A DNA stretch of 41,967 nt from Bacteroidales bacterium M5 (GTDB taxonomy: Bacteria; Bacteroidota; Bacteroidia; Bacteroidales; Muribaculaceae). The stretch covers positions 1-41,967 of the forward strand of contig LUJP01000032.1 of NCBI GenBank assembly GCA_001689535.1, given 5' to 3'. A model generated the notes under the pieces. That model did not search any database and had not been told where the DNA came from. It was given only the letters and a program-made list of their open reading frames with translations. This document shows positions 32,979-41,938 of this stretch, piece by piece. Position 1 is the first letter of the stretch; each line of letters begins with the position of its first letter. The position numbers were made by a program, and so were the translations under genes.

Positions 32979-35900
32979 AAACGACATTTTTTATTGACCG
33001 GCCGGTATTTTCAATCGTCATCTCGATACTGATCGTTGTCATAGGCGTCATCGGCCTGACATCGCTCCCCGTCGACCAATATCCTCAGATCACGCCACCG
33101 GTGGTGCGCATCAGCGCGTCATATCCGGGTGCGAGCGCGCTTACCGTATCGCAGGCCGTGGCAACGCCGATCGAACAGGAACTAAACGGCACGCCGGGCA
33201 TGATTTACATGGAGTCGTCGAGCTCTAACTCCGGTTCGTTTTCGGCCGTAGTGACTTTTGACATCTCGGCCGACGCCGATCTGGCTGCCGTCGAGATACA
33301 GAACCGAGTGAAGCTTGCCGAATCGCGTTTGCCGGCCGAGGTGGTGCAGAACGGCATATCGGTGGAGAAACAGGCTCCCAGCCAGTTGCTGACAATATGC
33401 CTCACGTCCAATGATCCGAAGTTCGATGAGATATATCTGAGTAATTTCGCCACGCTCAATGTGCTTGACCCTTTGCGCCGTATTCCGGGCGTAGGTCGTG
33501 TATCTAATATCGGCAGCCGCTATTATGCTATGCAGATATGGCTGCAGCCCGACCGTCTGGCCAACCTCGGTCTTACGGTGGGAGACATTCAGAAAGCGCT
33601 GAAAGACCAGAACCGGGAATCTGCAGCCGGAGTGCTCGGACAGCAGCCGGTGGAAGGGCTGGATGTCACTGTGCCGATTACTACCCGCGGGCGCCTTTCG
33701 TCGGTGGGTGAGTTTGAGGAGATAGTTGTCAGGGCCAATCCCGACGGCTCCCTTATCAGGTTGCGCGATGTGGCGAGAATCTCGCTTGAGGCCCAAAGCT
33801 ATAATACGGAGAGCGCGATCAACGGCGAAAATGCAGCCGTGCTCGGCATTTATATGCTTCCGGGCGCTAATGCCATGGATGTGGCTTCCAAAGTGAAGGA
33901 GGCAATGAAAGGACTGAGTGCGAATTTTCCCGATGGGGTTTCGTACAATATTCCTTTCGACATGACCACATACATATCGGAGTCGATAAATGGTGTGTAC
34001 CACACGCTCTTCGAGGCTCTGGTGCTTGTGATTCTTGTGGTGTATCTGGCTTTGCAGAGCTGGCGTGCGACAATCATACCGGTAGTGGCTGTGCCCATCT
34101 CTCTTATAGGTACTTTCGGGTTTATGCTTTTGTTCGGATTTTCGCTAAATATGCTCACGCTGCTGGGCCTTGTGCTTGCCATCGGTATAGTAGTGGACGA
34201 TGCCATAGTAGTGGTTGAGAATGTGGAGCGAATCATGAATGAGGAAGGCATTTCACCCTATGAGGCCACCAAAAAGGCAATGGAAAGCCTTACCGGTGCC
34301 ATCATAGCCACCTCGCTGGTGCTTGCGGCCGCATTTCTCCCGGTAAGTTTTCTGCCGGGAATCACAGGCCAGCTTTATCGTCAGTTTACAATCACGATTG
34401 TGGTTTCCGTGCTGCTTTCGTCGGTAGTGGCTCTTACGCTCAGCCCCGTGATGTGTTCGAAGCTCCTGAGACCCGAGGCGCCCGATAAGCCTAAGAACGC
34501 TCTGTTCCGCACTATCAACCGCTGGCTGTCGAAAGGCAATACGGCCTATCTGGGCATAGTGAGAAAGGCCGTGCGTAATTACAAGCGCGTGCTTATGGCG
34601 TTTTGCCTGATGCTTGTGGCCATAATGGTGATAAACCGCCTTATGCCGTCGAGTTTCCTGCCGGTGGAAGACCAGGGCTATTTCAAGATAGAGCTTGAGC
34701 TTCCGGAAGGAGCCACGCTTGAGCGAACGCGTGTGGTTACCGAGAGGGCCGTGGCTTATCTGATGGAAAACCCGGCGGTGGATTATGTGCAGAGTGTAGC
34801 GGGCAGCAGTCCCAGGGTTGGCAGCAATCAGAGCCGTTGTGAGCTAACGGTGATTCTGAAGCCATGGGGCGAGCGCGATGGCGGCACTGTCAGTTCGGTG
34901 ATGGCGCAGGTGAAGAAAGATATGGCCGAATATCCCGAATGCAAGATATATCTCTCGACGCCGCCGGTTATCCCCGGCCTCGGCAGTTCCGGAGGTTTCG
35001 AAATGCAGCTTGAGGCCCGCGGCGATGCCACGCTCGACGATCTTTCGGCTGCTGTGGACACCCTGCTGTATTATGCATCGCAGCGGAAGCAGCTTTCCGG
35101 GCTGTCGTCGTCGCTTCAGGCCGAGATTCCCCAGCTGTATTTTGATGTGGACCGCGACAAAGTGAAATTTGCAGGCGTGCCGATGGCCGATGTGTTTTCA
35201 ACCATGAAGGCTTTTACCGGTGCGGTATATGTGAACGATTTCAATATGTTCAACCGCGTGTACCGCGTGTACATACAGGCTGAGGCTCCTTATCGCGAGC
35301 ACCGTCAGAACATGGATCTCTTCTATGTACGCGGAGCCGATGGCTCAATGATTCCAATAACGGCCCTGGGAAATGCGAGCTACACCACCGGTCCCGGCAG
35401 CATAAAGCGCTTCAATATGTTTTCGAGCGCCACAATCAGAGGCGAGGCAGCGCGTGGCTATAGTTCGGGCCAGGCAATGTCGATAATGGATGAGATAGCG
35501 GCCGAGCATCTGCCTGACAACATAGGTGTGGAATGGAGCGGCCTCTCGTATCAGGAGAAGCAGGCCGGAGGAAAAACCGGTCTGGTGATGGCTCTTGTGG
35601 GGCTGTTTGTGTTCCTGTTTCTCGCAGCGCTCTATGAGAGCTGGACTGTGCCTGCCGCAGTGATGCTTTCACTGCCTGTGGCGGCTCTTGGGGCATATCT
35701 GGGCCAGTGGATATGCGGGCTTGAAAATGATGTCTACTTTCAGGTGGGCCTGGTGATGCTCGTGGGCATGGCTGCAAAGAACGGTATCCTGATTGTAGAG
35801 TTTGCCAAGGAGCAGACCGAACGGGGCATATCTCCCCTGAGGGCATCGCTGCATGCCGCCGGACTGCGATTCCGTCCTATTCTCATGACGTCGCTTGCAT

Positions 35901-36100
35901 TTATACTGGGTATGGTCCCGATGGTGATTGCCACCGGAGCCGGTTCGGCAAGCCGACAGTCGATAGGCACGGGCGTTTTCTTCGGAATGCTGTTTGCCGT
36001 CACGTTTGGAATCGTGCTGGTGCCGCTGTTCTATGTGTTGATATTCCGTGTGGTAGGTAACGGTCGATTCCGTTTCCGTCTAAGAAAGTCAAGAAAATGA
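32975..36100 (+). CDS. RND multidrug efflux pump, HAE-1 family
   Basis: The inner-membrane proton/drug antiporter of an AcrB-type tripartite pump, 1041 residues, the normal length. The first helix starts FFIDRPVFSIVISILI, two large periplasmic loops follow, and the proton-relay aspartates are present as Asp408-Asp409 in GIVVDDAIVVVENVERIM of the fourth helix. The C-terminal helix ends in a basic RFRFRLRKSRK tail. It is coupled by ATGA overlaps to the adaptor upstream and the outer-membrane factor downstream. Substrates cannot be predicted. Confidence 0.96.
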   Translation: MKTTFFIDRPVFSIVISILIVVIGVIGLTSLPVDQYPQITPPVVRISASYPGASALTVSQAVATPIEQELNGTPGMIYMESSSSNSGSFSAVVTFDISADADLAAVEIQNRVKLAESRLPAEVVQNGISVEKQAPSQLLTICLTSNDPKFDEIYLSNFATLNVLDPLRRIPGVGRVSNIGSRYYAMQIWLQPDRLANLGLTVGDIQKALKDQNRESAAGVLGQQPVEGLDVTVPITTRGRLSSVGEFEEIVVRANPDGSLIRLRDVARISLEAQSYNTESAINGENAAVLGIYMLPGANAMDVASKVKEAMKGLSANFPDGVSYNIPFDMTTYISESINGVYHTLFEALVLVILVVYLALQSWRATIIPVVAVPISLIGTFGFMLLFGFSLNMLTLLGLVLAIGIVVDDAIVVVENVERIMNEEGISPYEATKKAMESLTGAIIATSLVLAAAFLPVSFLPGITGQLYRQFTITIVVSVLLSSVVALTLSPVMCSKLLRPEAPDKPKNALFRTINRWLSKGNTAYLGIVRKAVRNYKRVLMAFCLMLVAIMVINRLMPSSFLPVEDQGYFKIELELPEGATLERTRVVTERAVAYLMENPAVDYVQSVAGSSPRVGSNQSRCELTVILKPWGERDGGTVSSVMAQVKKDMAEYPECKIYLSTPPVIPGLGSSGGFEMQLEARGDATLDDLSAAVDTLLYYASQRKQLSGLSSSLQAEIPQLYFDVDRDKVKFAGVPMADVFSTMKAFTGAVYVNDFNMFNRVYRVYIQAEAPYREHRQNMDLFYVRGADGSMIPITALGNASYTTGPGSIKRFNMFSSATIRGEAARGYSSGQAMSIMDEIAAEHLPDNIGVEWSGLSYQEKQAGGKTGLVMALVGLFVFLFLAALYESWTVPAAVMLSLPVAALGAYLGQWICGLENDVYFQVGLVMLVGMAAKNGILIVEFAKEQTERGISPLRASLHAAGLRFRPILMTSLAFILGMVPMVIATGAGSASRQSIGTGVFFGMLFAVTFGIVLVPLFYVLIFRVVGNGRFRFRLRKSRK

Positions 36101-37467
36101 AAACCAGAGTTATTATTATAATAGCTATTGTGGCCGGCTTAATGCAATCGTGTAAGCTGGGCCATAAATACGTGGCTCCGGCCATAGATATTCCCCAGGA
36201 ATATTCTTCGATTCCCGGCGACACACTCTCGCTTGCAGAGTATAAATGGTGGGAGATTTACAATGACACCATATTGCAGAATCTTATAAATCGCGCTCTT
36301 GTCAACAATAAGAATCTGCTTATTGCCGATGCGCGTATTGACGAGCTTGCGGCCCTTAGCCGGCAGTCAAGAGCCGATATGCTCCCGGTGGTGGGCGGAA
36401 GTGCCTATCTGCAGAAAGAAGGTCTTAATTACGGTGGTGACAAATTCAAGCCCGACCCCGAGCTGGGATTGAAACTTTCCGTTTCGTGGGAACCCGACAT
36501 CTGGGGAAATCTGCGGTGGGCCCGTGACCGCGGCAAAGCCAATCTGCTGGCCGGAATAGAAAGCATGCGGGCCGTGAGGATGAGTCTGGTGGCGCAGGTG
36601 GCTACCGCCTATTTCGAACTGGTGGCTCTTGACAATGAATACGCCATTGTAAAGCGCACTCTCGAAGCGCGTTCGGAAAGCGTGAGAATTGCCCGTTTGC
36701 GTTTTGAAGGGGGCCTTACGAGCGAGACGGCGTTCCGTCAGGCCGAGGTGGAGTATGCGCGCACCGCAACCTATATACCGCAGCTTGAGCGCAGCATAGC
36801 CCTTAAGGAAAATGAAATATCATTGCTTCTGGGCGAGTATCCCACGGCTATACCGCGCTCGGCGTTCAACCCTGATGTGACTCTGCCCCCGGCTTTGCCT
36901 GTGGGTATTCCTTCGGAGTTATTGCAGAGGCGCCCCGATGTGCGCATGGCCGAACAACAATTGATTGCCGCCAATGCCGAGATGGGAATGGCCTATACCA
37001 ACCGCTTCCCGCGGCTTACCCTTACGGGGCAAGGCGGTCTTGAGAGCGAAGAGTTCAGTAATTTTTTGAAATCGCCCATGTATTTTCTTAGCGCCGGACT
37101 GTTAGGCCCGGTACTGGATATGGGCCGCAGGCAGAGTGCCTACAGAGCCAAGCAGGCCGCTTATAAGGGCCAGTGCATCAAATATGAGCAAGCTGTTCTG
37201 ACTGCGTTCAACGATGTGCGCGAGGCCATAATCACCTTCCGTAAGGTGGAGGATATCTATGAATCATGGCGGCGCCTTGAAGCGGCCGCGCGTTCTAACG
37301 TGGACCTCGCAAGGCTGCAATATATCAATGGCGTGATAGGATATATAGACCTTCTTGACGCGCAGCGAAGCTATTTCGACGCCCAGATAGGGCTTAGCAA
37401 CGCCATCCGCAACAAGCAGCTGAGCATTGTCACTCTTTACAAGGCTCTGGGTGGCGGCTGGAACTGA
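36097..37467 (+). CDS. Outer-membrane efflux channel lipoprotein (NodT/OprM type)
   Basis: The TolC-like exit duct of the RND pump, 456 residues. It is a lipoprotein (GLMQSC, acylated Cys19) with the typical start KLGHKYVAPAIDIPQEY and two repeats of the outer-membrane efflux protein fold, each with long helices; conserved pieces are PDIWGNLRW, LQRRPDVRMAEQQL and the glycine/leucine-rich ends. It overlaps the pump gene by 4 bp. With the two upstream genes it makes a complete tripartite system. No regulator gene lies beside the operon. Confidence 0.94.
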   Translation: MKTRVIIIIAIVAGLMQSCKLGHKYVAPAIDIPQEYSSIPGDTLSLAEYKWWEIYNDTILQNLINRALVNNKNLLIADARIDELAALSRQSRADMLPVVGGSAYLQKEGLNYGGDKFKPDPELGLKLSVSWEPDIWGNLRWARDRGKANLLAGIESMRAVRMSLVAQVATAYFELVALDNEYAIVKRTLEARSESVRIARLRFEGGLTSETAFRQAEVEYARTATYIPQLERSIALKENEISLLLGEYPTAIPRSAFNPDVTLPPALPVGIPSELLQRRPDVRMAEQQLIAANAEMGMAYTNRFPRLTLTGQGGLESEEFSNFLKSPMYFLSAGLLGPVLDMGRRQSAYRAKQAAYKGQCIKYEQAVLTAFNDVREAIITFRKVEDIYESWRRLEAAARSNVDLARLQYINGVIGYIDLLDAQRSYFDAQIGLSNAIRNKQLSIVTLYKALGGGWN

Positions 37468-37489
37468 CGCATCGCCCCTATAGTGCGTC

Positions 37490-39490
37490 TCAGCGCACCG
37501 AACGTTCGTGGATATAACCGCGGCGGTAGGCGTAGAGAAGTTCCATCAGCTCGTTGATCTGGCTCTGGAGCACCACGCCTTTGTCGGTGTCGCTCACGCG
37601 CATGCGGTGGGCGCTCATCTCCACAATCTGGTTTGTAGACACTATGTCGGTGCCGTTGAGAATCGCATTCTCGGCCGAGGTGAAGGGTTCGTGCTGCACA
37701 AGCTCAAAGCCACGGCTGTGGAACACGAGCGTGTAGCCCGCTATGCCGGTTGTGTCATGGTAGGCTTTGGCGAAGCCTCCGTCTATCACCATCAGTTTGC
37801 CGTCGGCCTTTATGGGGCTTTCGCCGCTGGCGGCCCTCACTGGCACGTGGCCGTTGATTATATGGCGGTGGGGCCCGGTCACGTTGAATTCCTCAAGAAT
37901 CATGTCGCACACGCCGGGATTGTCGCGCAGAGTGTAATAATTGCCTTTTATCTCCTTGTGGGTCTCGGGCGACGCTATAAAGTAACGCTCGAACGTTGAC
38001 ATTTTCGATTTGTCGAATAGGGGAGAGTCGGGCGCGCACCACAGGAACCAGAAGAAATCAGTGGCAAACGCGCGCTCCTCGGCCTCGGTGTCGTCGTTGA
38101 ACGCCGCGCGCACTATCATGTTGATGCGTTTGAGGAGTTTCTTTCCCCGGTATTTCTCGCTTCCCACGGTGACATCCTTCAGTGTTCCGTCGGGGTTCAG
38201 GGGAATTGATGCATGATACAGCAGATTGCCGTTGTAGACACCGAATATCGAGCCGTGGGATATGAGGGTGTCCATGTGGCTCTGCAGTTTGTCCGACACC
38301 AGGAAGGAGTGCACCAGCTTTTCCACCAGCTCCGCTTCCTCAGGCGTCAGACGGTAAGGATCGGCCGGGTCTATTGTAGGGAAGGAGGAGTCCAGAAGGG
38401 GGAAGGTTCCCTCGGGGAGGCTTATGGTGCCTTCTTTATAGTTGATATGGTTGAGAAGCTTGCGGTCGTCCATGCCCCACTCGGGATGACGGTCTATAAT
38501 GGCGCCTTCGAGCTTGAACTGCAGGATGGCTATGGCCTTGTGCATGCGGGCGAGCATCAGTCGCGCGCGGTCGGAATAAGTGGAGTCGTCGGGGGCTATG
38601 CGCGGTGCGAAGCAGGTGCAGTCATCGTTGGCATAGGTCTCCATCGACATTGTCACGAGCGGCACAAGGTTGATTCCGTAGCCGTCTTCAAGGGTGGTCA
38701 TGTTGGCGTAGCGGAGCGACATGCGCAGCACATTGGCTATACACACCGGGTTGCCGGCGGCCGCACCCATCCACACAATGTCGTGGTTGCCCCACTGGAT
38801 ATCGAAGTTGGGGTAATCGCTCAGCAAATCCATTATGAGATGCGCGCCCGGTCCGCGGTCGAAGATGTCGCCGAGAATGTGGAGCTGGTCTATACTCAGG
38901 CGCTGGATCACATTGCACATCGCCACGATGAAATCCTCGGCCTGTCCGGTGATGATTATGGTCTCTATGATCCGGTTGAAGTAAGCCTGTTTCTTCACGT
39001 CGCCAGGGGTTTCGTGAAGCATCTCCTCTATGATATAGGCGTAGCTTTTGGGTAGGGACTTCCTTACTCTGGAACGGGTATATTTTGACGACACAGACCG
39101 CACCACTTTCACGAGCTGGTTGAGCGTTATCTGATAGAAGTTGGCTAAATCCTGTTCATGCTGCTTTATGATCTCAAGCTTGGGCTTGGGGTAATAGATG
39201 AGCGAGCATAGCTCTTTTATTTCTGAATCGCGCATGGTGGCGCCGAATATCTCGGTCACTTTGCGCTTGATGTTGCCGGATGCGTTTTTTAGAATGTGGC
39301 GGAAAGCCTCGTATTCGCCGTGAAGGTCGGCCACGAAATGTTCGGTGCCTTTGGGAAGGTTGAGAATCGCCTCAAGATTTATAATTTCGGTGCTTGCGGC
39401 GCTGATGTTGGGAAAATTCTGTGCCAGGAGTTCGAGTACACGGTGGTCGCGTTCGAGGTCGGCTACTGTATATTTCTGGGCATTTGCCAT
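37490..39490 (-). CDS. fbp: Fructose-1,6-bisphosphatase, class III
   Basis: A gluconeogenic phosphatase of the metallophosphoesterase type, 666 residues, as in Bacillus subtilis and Bacteroides. The metal-binding motifs are VADLHGEY (53-60), GDIFDRG (207-213), WGNHD (233-237) and the late INGHVPV and DGGFAK segments. It is convergent with the efflux operon (22 bp gap, no clear hairpin there). A minus-strand terminator directly upstream ends the neighbouring DUF1846 transcript, so fbp likely has its own promoter in the 39491-39540 gap; a TATTTTTA there is one base off the -7 consensus. Confidence 0.94.
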   Translation of the reverse strand: MANAQKYTVADLERDHRVLELLAQNFPNISAASTEIINLEAILNLPKGTEHFVADLHGEYEAFRHILKNASGNIKRKVTEIFGATMRDSEIKELCSLIYYPKPKLEIIKQHEQDLANFYQITLNQLVKVVRSVSSKYTRSRVRKSLPKSYAYIIEEMLHETPGDVKKQAYFNRIIETIIITGQAEDFIVAMCNVIQRLSIDQLHILGDIFDRGPGAHLIMDLLSDYPNFDIQWGNHDIVWMGAAAGNPVCIANVLRMSLRYANMTTLEDGYGINLVPLVTMSMETYANDDCTCFAPRIAPDDSTYSDRARLMLARMHKAIAILQFKLEGAIIDRHPEWGMDDRKLLNHINYKEGTISLPEGTFPLLDSSFPTIDPADPYRLTPEEAELVEKLVHSFLVSDKLQSHMDTLISHGSIFGVYNGNLLYHASIPLNPDGTLKDVTVGSEKYRGKKLLKRINMIVRAAFNDDTEAEERAFATDFFWFLWCAPDSPLFDKSKMSTFERYFIASPETHKEIKGNYYTLRDNPGVCDMILEEFNVTGPHRHIINGHVPVRAASGESPIKADGKLMVIDGGFAKAYHDTTGIAGYTLVFHSRGFELVQHEPFTSAENAILNGTDIVSTNQIVEMSAHRMRVSDTDKGVVLQSQINELMELLYAYRRGYIHERSVR

Positions 39491-39540
39491 ATTGGTCGGT
39501 TATGAAAAGGAATGCGATGTAAAAATACGGTTTTCCTATG

Positions 39541-39583
39541 AAAAAACATCCCTTGCAACCAAAAAAAGGATTGGGCAAGGGAT
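39541..39583 (-). terminator. Rho-independent terminator of the DUF1846 gene
   Basis: ATCCCTTGC (39548-39556) pairs with GCAAGGGAT (39575-39583). On the minus strand six U residues follow the stem after a G (39541-39546). It lies about 42 nt after the stop codon at 39625. Confidence 0.82.
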
Positions 39584-39624
39584 TAAGTTTTTGTTACATG
39601 ATGTCCGCGGGGGTGCCGGGGCAA

Positions 39625-41118
39625 TCAGGCTTCGGTGACTTCCGGAAGATTTTTCGGGGGCTTGCGCGCGGGGTCGCATGTAAGCCCTACGCCGAGCTTC
39701 TTGAATATCTTGTGGTCAACCTCTCCGAGCATAACGGTGGAGTGGGCCTGGCATCCGTAGAGTTCCGGCAATTTTTCGAGTGCGCGCCGGCAAAAATCGT
39801 CGGTGGTGGAGAGTACCGAAAGGGCCACGAGAACCTCGTCGGTGTGCAGGCGTGGATTGATGCTCCGCAGGTAGTTTATCTTGGTGTGCTGTATCGGCTC
39901 GATCATTGACTGGGGGATAAGCTTCACCGAATGGTCTATTCCGGCAAGATGCTTGATGGCGTTGAGGATCAGAGCGGCACTCGGGCCCAGAAGGTCGGAT
40001 GTCTCGGCTGTTATTATGGTGCCGTCAGCAAGCTCAATGGCCGAGCAGGGACGTCCCGAACGCTCGGCACGCTCTTTTGCGGCCACTGTTGACTTACGAT
40101 AGGAGAGCGAAATTTTGGCCTGGTTGAGCAGAAGGGCTATTTTGCTTACTTCCTGTTCGTTTCCCTCGCCCTGGGCCATGGCTCCGAGGGCGGTGTAGTA
40201 GCGGCGGATGATTTCGTTCTTGGAGGCCTCGCGGCACACCTCATCGTCATTGATGCAGAAGCCTACCATGTTTACGCCCATATCGGTGGGCGATTTGTAG
40301 GGATTCTCTCCGTAGATGCCCTCGAACAGAGCGTTGAGCACAGGGAATATCTCTATGTCGCGGTTGTAGTTGATAGCTGTCTTGCCGTAGGCTTCGAGAT
40401 GGAACGGATCGATCATGTTTACGTCGTTGAGATCGGCCGTGGCGGCTTCGTAGGCCAGGTTTACGGGGTGTTTCAGCGGAAGGCTCCACACGGGGAAGGT
40501 CTCGAATTTGGCATATCCGGCTTCGATGCCGCGCTTGTGCTCATTGTAAAGCTGGCTCAGGCACACCGCCATCTTTCCGCTTCCGGGACCGGGGGCGGTG
40601 ACGATGACCAGCGGACGGGTGGTCTCCACATAGTCGTTGCGTCCGAAGCCTTCGTCGGAGTCTATCAGGGCCACATTGTTGGGATAGCCCTCGATGGTGT
40701 AGTGGCAGTAGGTGCGGATGCCCATGCGGTCGAGGCGCTTACGGAATGCGTCGGCACTTGCCTGACCGTTGTAATGGGTTACAACCACTGAGCTTACGAG
40801 AAATCCCCTCTTGGTGAATTCTGTGCGCAGACGGAGCACGTCCATATCGTAGGTAATACCCAGATCGTGGCGCACTTTGTTTTTCTCGATGTCGAGGGCG
40901 GAGATTACTATCACTATCTCAGCGTGGTCGCTAAGCTGCGAGAGCATGCGCAGCTTGCTGTCAGGCTGGAATCCCGGTAATACACGTGAGGCATGGTAGT
41001 CGTCGAAGAGCTTGCCTCCAAGCTCGAGATAGAGCTTGTTGCCGAACTGGGCTATGCGTTCCCTGATGTGTTCGGACTGGATTTTGAGATATTTCTCGTT
41101 GTCAAAACCGTATTTCAT
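39625..41118 (-). CDS. DUF1846 family protein
   Basis: A 497-residue protein of an unknown-function family found in Firmicutes and Bacteroidota. I place the start at ATG 41118, where the conserved MKYGFDNEKYLKIQSEHI begins; a longer frame reaching 41196 crosses the promoter and is rejected. A glycine-rich TAPGPGSGKMAV (about 174-185) resembles a P-loop, and the C-terminal half repeats conserved Asp/Glu and Lys positions. No signal peptide or membrane helix, so it is cytoplasmic. The transcript appears almost leaderless. It is a single-gene unit with a terminator. Confidence 0.9.
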   Translation of the reverse strand: MKYGFDNEKYLKIQSEHIRERIAQFGNKLYLELGGKLFDDYHASRVLPGFQPDSKLRMLSQLSDHAEIVIVISALDIEKNKVRHDLGITYDMDVLRLRTEFTKRGFLVSSVVVTHYNGQASADAFRKRLDRMGIRTYCHYTIEGYPNNVALIDSDEGFGRNDYVETTRPLVIVTAPGPGSGKMAVCLSQLYNEHKRGIEAGYAKFETFPVWSLPLKHPVNLAYEAATADLNDVNMIDPFHLEAYGKTAINYNRDIEIFPVLNALFEGIYGENPYKSPTDMGVNMVGFCINDDEVCREASKNEIIRRYYTALGAMAQGEGNEQEVSKIALLLNQAKISLSYRKSTVAAKERAERSGRPCSAIELADGTIITAETSDLLGPSAALILNAIKHLAGIDHSVKLIPQSMIEPIQHTKINYLRSINPRLHTDEVLVALSVLSTTDDFCRRALEKLPELYGCQAHSTVMLGEVDHKIFKKLGVGLTCDPARKPPKNLPEVTEA

Positions 41119-41127
41119 AACGGGATG

Positions 41128-41158
41128 CAAAAGTAACTCTTTTTCTCCATTTTCGCAA
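41128..41158 (-). promoter_or_regulatory. Bacteroidota-type promoter of the DUF1846 gene
   Basis: On the minus strand TTG (41158-41156), a 20-bp spacer and TACTTTTG (41135-41128) match the consensus. The start codon follows only 9 bp later, so the mRNA has a leader of a few nucleotides at most. This decides the start at 41118. Confidence 0.7.
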
Positions 41159-41489
41159 CCCGGATCTGCCATCTTGCAACGTCTTTCCCTCCACATGCAA
41201 GTGCAAATATGCTTAATAATTTGCCACTTCTTTATTTCAGCGCCTCGATTTTTGAAATGGTGGAATCTGGTAAGATGTCTATGCCGTAGAATAGATGGGC
41301 ACTCTGATAGTTAAGAAAGTCTATATATTTGAGGATAAGCTTTTTAGCCGTTCCTATTCTACTGTTTGTTTTGACGTACGACAATGGCATTTGTACGTTT
41401 AGGCCACGTTTTTACTGATAGAACAATTTTACTGATAGAACAAAGGTGTTGTTGCTAACGTCCTCAACGATCGTTCATTCCGTGTGTCG
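41159..41489. other. AT-rich gap without a recognisable gene
   Basis: About 330 bp between the DUF1846 promoter and the KilA-N remnant. The composition turns AT-rich compared with the core genome to the left. It holds a 17-bp tandem duplication (41410-41443), a weak CGTAC/GTACG inverted repeat near 41375-41400 and no credible open reading frame. It may mark the edge of acquired DNA. Confidence 0.45.
41410..41443. repeat. Exact 17-bp tandem duplication
   Basis: TTTTACTGATAGAACAA occurs twice head to tail (41410-41426 and 41427-41443) with no mismatch. It lies in the AT-rich gap about 45 bp from the end of the KilA-N remnant. Confidence 0.75.
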
Positions 41490-41938
41490 CTAACCCACTG
41501 ATGTTATTTTTTTGTATAGATGCACTCCTAATAATAATGGTAAAATTGAAACTCCCCATGAGATACACGAAATCATAAAATAGGCTACTCCTCCGAAGCC
41601 GTCATGAATTCTTATTCCGGCCCAAATAAATGATGGAATTACAATTAAAGGACAGACAATCCCCCAACAAATTATGGAACTCGTAATCAACACAAACGAT
41701 GGCAAACCTGCACTCATTCTAAAGTGGTCAAATTCGACCACTTTGAAATCAGGGTTATGAATTACCTCCCAAGTGCCAAGAAATTCAATGGTGTAGCGAT
41801 TTCGTAACCAGTTCTTGATTATATCGGCAGAACGGTTGTCACCCTCTTTGGCAGTAGCCATATCTGTGAGTGATATATAATTCTGTTCTTCTGTGAGAGA
41901 ATAGTGATGGGGGTGTTTTGTGCTGTGATTTTTGCCAT
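41490..41938 (-). pseudogene. Broken, chimeric KilA-N domain gene
   Basis: The stretch NRSADIIKNWLRNRYTIEFL and the following WEVIHNPDFKVVEFDHFR match the core of the KilA-N DNA-binding domain, common in phage and mobile-element proteins. The expected family start (MAKITAQNTPITIL) is in another frame from ATG 41938, so one net frameshift lies near 41900 in a CTCTCTC tract. After SFVL (residue 58 counting from ATG 41861) the KilA-N homology stops, and two hydrophobic segments (about 54-82 and 88-116) replace the rest of the domain. It may be a decayed mobile gene, a new fusion, or carry a sequencing error. AT-rich, unlike its neighbours. Confidence 0.55.

Noticed and set aside
37468..37489. 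Shared terminator between the efflux operon and fbp
   Set aside because: Only a 4-bp TGCG/CGCA stem with no T-run on either strand.
41119..41196. Upstream extension of the DUF1846 protein
   Set aside because: It would cross a consensus promoter, and the conserved family start falls at 41118.
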